Positions 1 through 5,984 of a DNA stretch of 6,700 nucleotides are shown piece by piece; within the stretch, counting starts at the first letter, position 1, and each line of letters starts with the position of its first letter. Source of the DNA: Gulosibacter sediminis (lineage in GTDB: Bacteria; Actinomycetota; Actinomycetes; Actinomycetales; Microbacteriaceae); contig NZ_JACXJG010000012.1 of assembly GCF_014904065.1 (NCBI RefSeq), positions 34,628-41,327 on the forward strand, in the 5' to 3' direction. Position numbers and translations under genes: made by a program. A model generated the notes under the pieces. It was not told where the DNA came from. It worked only from the letters and a program-made list of their open reading frames with translations, and made no database searches.

Positions 1-212
1 AGGTCTCGATCACTTCGGGCCTCGGCTCGGCGCAGGTCGAGCTCGATGCCGATCGCTTCAGCTTCGAAATGTGCCTGGCCGAACACCTCCCTGCCGAGGT
101 GCAACTCACGAGCGTGCAGCCCTCGGCACAGCACGTCGACATCAGCTTCCGCAGCACGAGCGCCATTCCGCTCGACGACACCGCGTTCGCCGAGCTCGGC
201 AGCTGCACCTGA
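1..212 (+). CDS. C-terminal fragment of a DUF2993/LmeA-like protein (5' end outside window)
   Basis: An open frame enters from the left edge (first whole codon at 3) and ends with TGA at 210-212, giving 69 visible residues. The fragment has alternating short beta-like stretches, a CLAEHLPAEVQLTSV segment and a final GSCT. That pattern (a Cys, then a 'LP..v.L..V' strand, a last strand 'vdIsf', and a Cys near the C-terminus) resembles the end of actinobacterial DUF2993 proteins, the family of mycobacterial LmeA, which are exported or lipid-anchored phospholipid-binding proteins linked to envelope glycolipid metabolism. The two cysteines (fragment residues 24 and 68) could form a disulfide in an exported protein. 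The signal peptide, if any, lies upstream. The family call rests on remembered pattern only. That this frame is coding is supported by codon bias and by its stop falling just before lysA. Confidence 0.55.
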   Translation, partial: VSITSGLGSAQVELDADRFSFEMCLAEHLPAEVQLTSVQPSAQHVDISFRSTSAIPLDDTAFAELGSCT

Positions 213-225
213 CCATTGGCCCCCC

Positions 226-241
226 AAGTAGGATGACGAGG
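226..241 (+). promoter_or_regulatory. lysA start region: SD-like AAGTAGGA overlapping a TAGGAT -10-like box
   Basis: The 29-nt gap before lysA contains AAGTAGGA (226-233), whose last G sits 9 nt before the ATG at 242, a usable Shine-Dalgarno spacing. The same bases include TAGGAT (229-234), a good actinobacterial sigma-A -10 match. A transcript from it would begin at about 241-242, that is at the ATG itself. No convincing -35 lies 16-18 nt upstream. The two readings (leadered with SD, or leaderless) are not mutually exclusive. Confidence 0.4.
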
Positions 242-1657
242 ATGCACGCCTCCGAGAACGCACCGCTCGCGCCCGACTGGCTCGAGCTGCCCAGCGACAC
301 CGCAACGCTTGACGACGGGGTTTGGCCCGTCACAGCGCGTCGCACCGATTCTGGCGAGCTCGAACTCGGCGGCGTCTCCGCGGCCCAGCTGCTGGAGGCG
401 CATGGCTCGCCGCTCTATGTCATCGACGAGCAGGATGCGCGGGGTCGCGCCGCCCACACGCTCGGCGCATTCACCGACGCGTTTGGCGCCATTGGCGCCG
501 AGGTCGAACTCCACTATGCGAGCAAGGCGCTGGTGACCATCGATATTGCTCGGTGGATGGCCGAGGCCGGTCTGGGCCTCGACGTCGCAAGCGGCGGCGA
601 GCTCGAGGTCGCGCTGGCGGCGGGCGTCGACCCGGCCAAGATCGGGATGCACGGCAACAACAAGTCGCGCGCCGAGCTCGAGCGCGCGGTCGGCGCTGGC
701 GTCGGCTGCATCATCATCGACTCGATGGGCGAGGTTGCGCTGCTCGCCGAGGTCGCAGCCCGGTTGGGCCGCATCCAGCCCGTCATGGTGCGCATCAACG
801 TCGGCATTCACGCCTCGACGCATGATTACCTCGCGACGAGTCACGAAGACCAGAAGTTTGGCCTGACGCGCGAGGCGGCGATTGACGCCGTGACGCGCAT
901 CCGCGCGAGCGAGTCGCTCGAACTCGTCGGCCTGCACTCGCACATCGGTTCGTCGATTTACGAGTCCGAGGGCTTCGGTGCCGCCGCCAGCCGGCTCATG
1001 CTCCTGCGCGCGCAGCTGCTCGCCGACGGCCCGGTGCCCGAGGTGAACCTCGGCGGCGGGTTCGGCATCAACTACCTGCCGAGCGACCAGGCGCCCGACG
1101 TGCGCGAGCTCGCCCGCGGGATTGCGGCCGAAGTTGAGCGCGTCTGCGACGAGACTGGGAGCAGCCTGCCCCGGTTCGTATTCGAACCCGGTAGGTCCAT
1201 CGTGGGTCCGTCGGGCGTGACGTTGTACACCGTCGGTTCGACGAAGATCGTCACGGTGCCGGGGGAGTCCGGCGGCGAGCGCGAGTACATCGCGGTCGAT
1301 GGTGGCATGAGCGACAACATCCGCCCCGCCCTCTACGGTGCCGACTACTGCGTGCGACTCGCGAATCGGGTTTCGGACGCGCAACCGCGTCTCGTGCGCG
1401 TCGTGGGAAAGCACTGCGAGTCCGGCGATATCGTGGTGAACCATGATTACCTTCCCGGTGATGTCACCGCGGGGGATCTGCTCGCCGTGCCCGCGACCGG
1501 CGCCTACGGCTGGTCAATGGCGAGCAACTACAACTATCTGGAGCGCCCGGCAATTGCCGCGGTGCGCGACGGAGTCGCGCGAGTTCTCGTGCGGCGTGTG
1601 ACCATCGATGACCTGCTGGCCTACGACGCCGCATGGAATGGAAAGGCGAGCTCGTGA
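242..1657 (+). CDS. lysA: Diaminopimelate decarboxylase
   Basis: LysA is the PLP-dependent enzyme that decarboxylates meso-diaminopimelate to L-lysine, the last step of lysine synthesis, in the cytoplasm. From ATG 242 the protein is 471 aa, near the actinobacterial norm of about 450. It is a fold-III PLP enzyme with an N-terminal alanine-racemase-like barrel and a C-terminal beta domain. Visible landmarks are YASKA with the PLP lysine K95, HSHIGS (232-237), the glycine-rich phosphate loop GGGFG (271-275), EPGRS (315-319), DGGMSDNIRPALY (353-365), HCESGD with the active-site Cys C392 and E393, and GAYG with Y422. An in-frame ATG at 233 would add three residues; 242 fits the SD spacing better. 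Longer upstream starts would run back into the preceding gene. The TGA overlaps the hom start. No key residue is missing. Confidence 0.97.
   Translation: MHASENAPLAPDWLELPSDTATLDDGVWPVTARRTDSGELELGGVSAAQLLEAHGSPLYVIDEQDARGRAAHTLGAFTDAFGAIGAEVELHYASKALVTIDIARWMAEAGLGLDVASGGELEVALAAGVDPAKIGMHGNNKSRAELERAVGAGVGCIIIDSMGEVALLAEVAARLGRIQPVMVRINVGIHASTHDYLATSHEDQKFGLTREAAIDAVTRIRASESLELVGLHSHIGSSIYESEGFGAAASRLMLLRAQLLADGPVPEVNLGGGFGINYLPSDQAPDVRELARGIAAEVERVCDETGSSLPRFVFEPGRSIVGPSGVTLYTVGSTKIVTVPGESGGEREYIAVDGGMSDNIRPALYGADYCVRLANRVSDAQPRLVRVVGKHCESGDIVVNHDYLPGDVTAGDLLAVPATGAYGWSMASNYNYLERPAIAAVRDGVARVLVRRVTIDDLLAYDAAWNGKASS
1640..1646 (+). promoter_or_regulatory. Shine-Dalgarno deciding the hom GTG start
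   Basis: GGAAAGG at 1640-1646 lies inside the end of lysA, with 7 nt between it and the GTG at 1654. It favours GTG 1654 over the in-frame ATG at 1633, which has no comparable purine tract at the right distance. Confidence 0.7.
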
Positions 1658-2964
1658 ACGAACAGCGCACCGTGAAAGTCGCGCTCCTCGGAGCCGGTTC
1701 CGTTGGGAGCCAGGTGGCCCGACTTCTGCTGGAGGACGGCGAGGAGTTTTCGCGCCGTGCCGGCGCGAAAATCGAGCTCGTCGGGATTGCCGTGCGCAAT
1801 CTTGATTCGAAGCGCGACGTTGAGCTCCCGCGCGAACTGCTGACCACGGACGCCGAGAACCTCATTCTTCAGGCCGACTTCGTGATCGAGCTCATGGGAG
1901 GCATCTCGCCCGCACGCGAGCTCATCACCCAGGCGCTCGAGTCCGGCGCCGACGTCGTGACCGCAAATAAGGCGCTGCTCGCGAGCCACGGCCCCGAGCT
2001 CTTCGGCATCGCAGAACGTGTGGGTGCTCAGCTGCACTACGAGGCGGCCGTCGCTGGCGCGATCCCGATCATCCGCCCGCTGCGCGAGAACCTCGCGGGC
2101 GACCGCATCGAGCGCATCCTCGGCATCGTCAACGGCACGACCAACTACATTCTCGACCGCATGTATTCGAAGGGTGACACGTTCGAGGAGTCGCTGCGCA
2201 TCGCGACGGAGCTCGGCTACGCCGAGGCCGACCCGACCGCCGACATTGAGGGCTACGACGCCCAGCAGAAGGCGGCGATTCTCGCGTCGATCGCGTTCCA
2301 CACTGAGGTGCCACTCGAGCAGGTGCACCGCGAGGGCATCACGCAGGTCACGATTGAACAGATCGATGATGCGAAGCGCGCCGGGTTCGTCGTCAAGTTG
2401 CTCGCGATCTGCGAGCGGGTGCCCGGTGCCGACGGCGCCGAGGCGATTTCTGCCCGCGTGTACCCCGCGCTCGTTCCCGAGGCGCACCCGCTCGCCTCGG
2501 TGCACGGTGGCAACAACGCCGTGTTCGTCGAGGCCGCGGCGGCCGGCCCGCTCATGTTTTACGGTGCGGGCGCCGGCGGCATCCAGACTGCATCCGCGGT
2601 GCTGGGTGACCTCGTCTCGGCCGCTCGCCGGCACGTGCTCGGGGGCCCCGGCCTCGGCGAGTCGATGGACGCGAACCTCACCGTGCTCGACTCGGGCGAG
2701 ATCCGCACGCGCTACCACATCGCCCTCGGCGTGACGGATGCGCCCGGCGTGCTCGCCGAAGTCGCACGCACTTTCGCTGAACACCACGTCTCGGTGTCGA
2801 CGCTCGAGCAGGCGCGCACTGAAGACGATCACGCTGCGACGATCGTCATTGTGACGCACCTCGCCACCGACGGCGCCCTGCAGCGGCTCGTGGAGTCGCT
2901 GGGTGAGCTCGATGTCGTGACGCGCATTGCCGGTGTCCTTCGCGTCGAAGGAGGCGCCGAGTGA
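1654..2964 (+). CDS. hom: Homoserine dehydrogenase with C-terminal ACT domain
   Basis: Hom reduces L-aspartate-4-semialdehyde to L-homoserine with NAD(P)H, the branch point towards threonine, methionine and isoleucine. From GTG 1654 it is 436 aa, close to Corynebacterium glutamicum Hom (about 445). The Rossmann nucleotide-binding loop is GAGSVG (13-18). TANK carries K106. The substrate-binding half has GIVNGTTN (157-164), AEADPTAD (190-197) and a GYDAQQK segment with D202 and K206, the expected catalytic acid/lysine pair. An ACT regulatory domain spans about 353-432, with DAPGVLAEV; in relatives this domain mediates feedback inhibition by threonine. The start overlaps the lysA stop by GTGA, implying translational coupling. 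There is no fused aspartokinase, so this is the monofunctional actinobacterial type. Confidence 0.97.
   Translation: MNEQRTVKVALLGAGSVGSQVARLLLEDGEEFSRRAGAKIELVGIAVRNLDSKRDVELPRELLTTDAENLILQADFVIELMGGISPARELITQALESGADVVTANKALLASHGPELFGIAERVGAQLHYEAAVAGAIPIIRPLRENLAGDRIERILGIVNGTTNYILDRMYSKGDTFEESLRIATELGYAEADPTADIEGYDAQQKAAILASIAFHTEVPLEQVHREGITQVTIEQIDDAKRAGFVVKLLAICERVPGADGAEAISARVYPALVPEAHPLASVHGGNNAVFVEAAAAGPLMFYGAGAGGIQTASAVLGDLVSAARRHVLGGPGLGESMDANLTVLDSGEIRTRYHIALGVTDAPGVLAEVARTFAEHHVSVSTLEQARTEDDHAATIVIVTHLATDGALQRLVESLGELDVVTRIAGVLRVEGGAE
2948..2954 (+). promoter_or_regulatory. Strong Shine-Dalgarno for thrB
   Basis: AAGGAGG at 2948-2954 is a near-perfect ribosome-binding site ending 6 nt before the GTG at 2961. 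It lies inside the last codons of hom and fixes the thrB start. It is the best ribosome-binding site in the window, so thrB translation need not depend only on coupling. Confidence 0.8.
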
Positions 2965-3917
2965 GCCGCGTGACGGAGGGCGCGAGGGCCCACGTACGAG
3001 TTCCCGCCACGAGTGCCAACCTTGGCCCGGGCTTTGACACCCTCGGCCTAGCCCTCGCGGTCTACGACGAGCTTGAGGTCGAGGCGCTCGCGCCCGGCCG
3101 CTACGAGTTTGAACTCTCGGGCGTCGGCGCGGATGCGGTCCCTCGCGACGAACGTCACCTCGTGATTCGCGCGATGCAGCACACGTTCGAGAAGCTCGGC
3201 TTCGATATGCCGGGCATCCGACTGCGTGCGGTGAACTCGATTCCCCACGGCCGCGGACTCGGTTCCTCGGGGGCGGCCATTGTCTCGGGCGTGCTCGCCG
3301 CATCCGGCCTGATCTCCGATCAGCGGACCGTGACCGCCGAGGAAATGCTCTGGCTCGCGACCGACCTTGAGGGGCACCCCGACAACGTCGCTCCCTGCCT
3401 GTTCGGTGGGCTGACGATTGCCTGGATGGACGCCGACGAGCAGGCGCATTCGAAGCAGCTCGCGGTGCATCGCGGCGTCTCAGTGCTGGTGCTGGTGCCC
3501 GACGAGACGATGTCGACCAAGGTCGCACGCTCGCTTCAGCCCGAGCACGTGCCGCACGCCGATGCGATTTTTAACCTCTCGCGCTCGGCTCTCATGGTCG
3601 CCGCGATGATTCAAAGTCCCGAGCTGCTCTTCGACGCCACCGAGGACCGCCTGCACCAGACGTACCGCGCCGCGGCGATGCCGAAGACGAAGGCGCTCAT
3701 CGACGCGCTGCGCGAACAGGGGCTGGCCGCGGTAGTCTCGGGTGCCGGGCCAAGCGTGCTCGTGCTCTGTGATGACCCGGGTGCACGCCTGCGAGCAGCA
3801 GAAATTGCCGCCGCTCGCACTGACACGACATGGCGCGCGCTCATGACCGCCGTTGATGTTCAGGGTGCTACAGTTGGTGCGGCTGCGGGCCAGGCGACAT
3901 CAGCGCCGCTCGGTTAG
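2961..3917 (+). CDS. thrB: Homoserine kinase (GHMP family)
   Basis: ThrB phosphorylates L-homoserine with ATP to O-phospho-L-homoserine, the substrate of threonine synthase. At 318 aa it matches the usual length of about 310. It is a GHMP kinase with the N-terminal VPATSANLGPGFDTLG segment (14-29), the ATP-binding loop GLGSSGA (99-105) preceded by P95, an EGHPDNVAPCLFGG stretch beginning at E137, and the C-terminal motif SGAGPS (260-265). GTG 2961 overlaps the hom TGA as GTGA and has a strong SD. A second in-frame GTG at 2970 is less well placed. thrC, which often sits between hom and thrB in Actinobacteria (M. tuberculosis, Streptomyces), is absent; the order hom-thrB without thrC matches Corynebacterium. 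The stop TAG is at 3915-3917. Confidence 0.97.
   Translation: MSRVTEGARAHVRVPATSANLGPGFDTLGLALAVYDELEVEALAPGRYEFELSGVGADAVPRDERHLVIRAMQHTFEKLGFDMPGIRLRAVNSIPHGRGLGSSGAAIVSGVLAASGLISDQRTVTAEEMLWLATDLEGHPDNVAPCLFGGLTIAWMDADEQAHSKQLAVHRGVSVLVLVPDETMSTKVARSLQPEHVPHADAIFNLSRSALMVAAMIQSPELLFDATEDRLHQTYRAAAMPKTKALIDALREQGLAAVVSGAGPSVLVLCDDPGARLRAAEIAAARTDTTWRALMTAVDVQGATVGAAAGQATSAPLG
3866..3874 (+). promoter_or_regulatory. Candidate extended -10 promoter for rho, inside the 3' end of thrB
   Basis: TGCTACAGT at 3866-3874 matches an extended -10 (TGn followed by TAnnnT). Transcription would begin at about 3881 and give a rho leader of roughly 165 nt. No good -35 is visible at 16-18 nt; TTGATG at 3853-3858 is too close. 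The bases also encode Ala-Thr-Val of ThrB, so the match could be incidental. Confidence 0.35.
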
Positions 3918-3999
3918 CTCGGTCGCACTTCTCGCGATCGGCATCCCGCTTCGCCATTTCTCTCGACCGGTGAGGTTTCTCGCCAGCGTCGATTTCCCA

Positions 4000-4023
4000 G
4001 CGCCCCGCATACGCGCGGGGTGC
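4000..4023 (+). other. Stem-loop in the rho leader, just before the SD
   Basis: CCCCGC at 4003-4008 pairs with GCGGGG at 4015-4020 around a 6-nt loop. G4000-C4023, C4001-G4022 and a G4002-U4021 wobble extend the stem to 9 bp. No T-run follows, so it is not an ordinary intrinsic terminator. It ends 8 nt before the SD tract and could affect ribosome access or transcript stability. Confidence 0.6.
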
Positions 4024-4031
4024 GTCACCGC

Positions 4032-4036
4032 AAGGA
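4032..4036 (+). promoter_or_regulatory. Shine-Dalgarno for rho
   Basis: AAGGA at 4032-4036, within a purine run reaching 4040, lies 10 nt before ATG 4047. It selects that ATG over the in-frame GTG at 4020, which would place the SD inside the coding region and lies within the hairpin. Confidence 0.6.
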
Positions 4037-4046
4037 AAAGAACTTC

Positions 4047-5984
4047 ATGACCGATTCCACGACTCCGAACGAGTCGCGCTCGCTCGAACAGATGCGTGTC
4101 GCCGACCTGCAGGCCCTGGCGGCTCAGCACGGAATCAAGGGCGCCGCACGCATGCGCAAGAGCGTGCTGATCGACGCGATCCAGCAGGCGCAGGCGGGCG
4201 CGACCGCCGCGCCGGCGCAGCCCGCCGAGGCCGCTGCGGCACCGGCAACCGAGGCGAACGCCGAGCCCGAGGCTGTTCAGGCCGAAGCTCCTGCCGCCGA
4301 GGCACCCGAGGCCGAGTCCACCGAAGTGGCCGAGTCCGGCCTGTCCGCCGGGGACGCACCCGAGGCCGACGCCACCACCAAGTCGCCGGCGCCGGCCGCG
4401 GCCGCGGCCGAGCAGACCAAGCCCGCTGAGGGCCGCGGTCGGCGCAATCGCCGCGCGAGCAGCTCGGGTGAGGCCCAGCAGGTAGAGCCGAAGCAGAGCG
4501 CACGCAAGGCACAAGCCAACGACGGCGCCGCCAAGAGCGACTCGCCGCTCAGTCTGGACGACATCGTCCTGCCGCCCGCGCGCGAGGACGAGGCCGATTC
4601 GGCCGACGACGAGCAGCAGAACGAGAGCCACGGGCGCAAGCGCAACCGCAACCGCAATCGCAACGGACGGCAGGGCGACGACGCGAAGCAGGACTCGGGT
4701 CGTCAGCCCGGCAACAATGACTCCGGCCAGAATGCGAAGAGCAACCAGGCCGGCCAGAACAACCAGGGCGGCAGCACGAACGCCGACCGCAAGCGCAAGC
4801 GCAACCGCGATGATGTCGACCCAGAGATCGCACCTGACGACGTGCTGCTGCCGATCGCGGGCATCCTCGACGTGCTCGACAACTACGCCTTCGTACGCAC
4901 GAGCGGCTACCTTGCCGGCAGCAACGACGTCTATGTCTCGCTCGGCCAGGTGAAGAAGTACAACCTCCGCAAGGGCGACGCCATCGTTGGCGCGATCCGT
5001 CAGCCGCGCGAGGGGGAGTACCAGTCGGGGCGCCAGAAGTACAACGCGCTCGTCAAAATCGACACGGTGAACGGCGAGCAGCCCGACCCGGCCCGCGAGC
5101 GCGCCGAATTCGAGAAGCTGACCGCGCTCTACCCGATGGAACGGATCACGCTCGAGACCCCGGGCGGCCACACCGCGCAGCGCATGATCGACCTGTTTGC
5201 GCCGATCGGCAAGGGTACCCGTGGGCTGATCGTCGCCCCGCCGAAGTCGGGCAAGTCGATCATGCTTGAGCGCATCGCGAACGCGATTGCCCAGAACAGC
5301 CCCGACACACACCTCATGCTCGTGCTCGTCGACGAGCGACCCGAAGAGGTCACCCGCCTCGAGCGCACGATTCACGGCGAGGTCATCTCGTCGACGTTCG
5401 ATATGCCGGCCGAGAACCACACCACGATCGCCGAGCTCGCGATCGAGCGCGCGAAGCGCCTTGTCGAACTCGGGCTCGATGTCGTGGTGCTGCTCGATTC
5501 GATCACGCAGCTCGGTCGCGCCTACAACCTGACCGCGCCAGCAACCGGCCGCATCATTGCCGGCGGCGTTGACGCATCCGCGCTCTACCCGCCGAAGCGC
5601 TTCTTCGGCGCTGCCCGCAACGTCGAGAATGGTGGCTCGCTCACGATCCTCGCCACGGCAATGGTCGAGACCGGTTCGCGCACCGACGAGGTGATCCTCG
5701 AGGAGTTCGCCGGCACCGGCAACATGGAGCTTCGCCTGTCGCGCGAGATCGCGAACAAGCGCATCTTCCCGGCCCTCGACATCCAGCAGTCCTCAACCCT
5801 GCACGAGGACCAGCTGCTCGACGCTGACGAGCTCGAGGCGACCTGGGCGATTCGCCGTGCCCTCGGCGGCGACGCACAGGTTTCGCTCGAGGCCGTGCTC
5901 GAACGCATCAGCCAGACGACGACGAACGAGGAATTCCTCGCGTCGGTGCGCGCCAACCCGATCAGCCCGGTGACGGCCCGATGA
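4047..5984 (+). CDS. rho: Transcription termination factor Rho, with actinobacterial insertion and unusual ATPase-site residues
   Basis: Rho is the hexameric RNA-dependent ATPase that loads on nascent RNA and ends transcription. At 645 aa it is longer than E. coli Rho (419). Residues 12-49 form the Rho_N helical domain. Residues 50 to about 262 are a low-complexity insertion: Ala/Pro/Glu-rich first, then Arg/Asn/Gln/Lys-rich with [12 protein letters not shown] (197-208) and RKRKRNR (248-254). The cold-shock-like RNA-binding domain starts near 264, with YAFVR at 280-284. The RecA-like core has Walker A APPKSGKS (397-404, K403), DERPEE with catalytic E430 and arginine valve R431, Walker B LLDS (D484), Q-loop about 497-509, R-loop about 541-545 and R572. 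The core aligns ungapped with E. coli Rho at +219 as far as W600 (E. coli W381), yet the arginine finger R366 is L585, R269 is Q488, K336 is A555 and T185 is S404. The identity as Rho is certain; its catalytic mode is in question. The stop overlaps prfA (ATGA). Confidence 0.95.
   Translation: MTDSTTPNESRSLEQMRVADLQALAAQHGIKGAARMRKSVLIDAIQQAQAGATAAPAQPAEAAAAPATEANAEPEAVQAEAPAAEAPEAESTEVAESGLSAGDAPEADATTKSPAPAAAAAEQTKPAEGRGRRNRRASSSGEAQQVEPKQSARKAQANDGAAKSDSPLSLDDIVLPPAREDEADSADDEQQNESHGRKRNRNRNRNGRQGDDAKQDSGRQPGNNDSGQNAKSNQAGQNNQGGSTNADRKRKRNRDDVDPEIAPDDVLLPIAGILDVLDNYAFVRTSGYLAGSNDVYVSLGQVKKYNLRKGDAIVGAIRQPREGEYQSGRQKYNALVKIDTVNGEQPDPARERAEFEKLTALYPMERITLETPGGHTAQRMIDLFAPIGKGTRGLIVAPPKSGKSIMLERIANAIAQNSPDTHLMLVLVDERPEEVTRLERTIHGEVISSTFDMPAENHTTIAELAIERAKRLVELGLDVVVLLDSITQLGRAYNLTAPATGRIIAGGVDASALYPPKRFFGAARNVENGGSLTILATAMVETGSRTDEVILEEFAGTGNMELRLSREIANKRIFPALDIQQSSTLHEDQLLDADELEATWAIRRALGGDAQVSLEAVLERISQTTTNEEFLASVRANPISPVTAR
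4386..4414 (+). repeat. GC-only low-complexity tract in the rho insertion
   Basis: A near-uninterrupted C/G stretch made of overlapping GGCC, GCCGGC and CCGCGG palindromes encodes a Pro-Ala-rich run within the Rho insertion. It can form stable local structure and is a plausible site of replication slippage. It is part of the coding sequence, not a separate element. Confidence 0.45.
4635..4664 (+). repeat. Hexanucleotide coding repeat (Arg-Asn) in rho
   Basis: Imperfect 6-nt units AAGCGC, AACCGC, AACCGC and AATCGC run in tandem and encode an alternating Arg-Asn tract. A shorter related run, CGCAAGCGCAAGCGCAACCGC, occurs at 4788-4808. Both lie in the basic half of the Rho insertion, just before the RNA-binding domain, and probably grew by slippage. 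Confidence 0.6.

Larger units (their letters stand above)
3918..4046 (+). other. thrB-rho intergenic region / rho 5' leader
   Basis: This 129-nt gap is the only sizeable non-coding stretch. It contains a GC-rich stem-loop (4000-4023) and the rho SD. I see no thrB terminator: no stem followed by a T-run. Read-through from the amino-acid operon into rho is therefore possible. A short GTG-initiated frame (3970-4050) crosses it and ends in the rho start codon as ATGA, but it has no SD of its own. Confidence 0.6.

Noticed and set aside
46..231. Small plus-strand open frame at the left edge
   Set aside because: It is out of frame with the better-supported DUF2993-like reading and has the Ser/Pro/Arg composition of a shadow.
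71..241. N-terminal extension of LysA to ATG 71
   Set aside because: It would overlap most of the upstream gene in another frame, is Arg/His-rich unlike LysA, and gives 528 aa against a family norm near 450.
213..241. Lysine riboswitch or amino-acid attenuator before lysA
   Set aside because: The gap is only 29 nt, far too short for an L-box, and holds no run of Lys or Thr codons.
1621..3528. Long minus-strand open frame (635 codons) opposite hom and thrB
   Set aside because: It is antisense to two confidently identified genes, Arg/Ala-rich in the way of GC-bias shadows, spans the hom/thrB junction and shows no recognisable domain.
4000..4023. Intrinsic terminator for the lysA-hom-thrB operon
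   Set aside because: The stem is strong, but the downstream bases TGCGTCACCG contain no T-run.
3900..5420. Minus-strand open frame (506 codons) with hydrophobic runs resembling membrane segments
   Set aside because: The hydrophobic stretches are the reverse complement of the charged, repetitive Rho insertion. The frame also runs across the rho leader and RNA-binding domain with no start signal or family resemblance.
4047..5984. rho as a decaying pseudogene
   Set aside because: The frame is intact at full length, Walker A, Walker B, catalytic Glu and RNA-binding residues are kept, and codon bias matches the neighbours. The substitutions are confined to one site.
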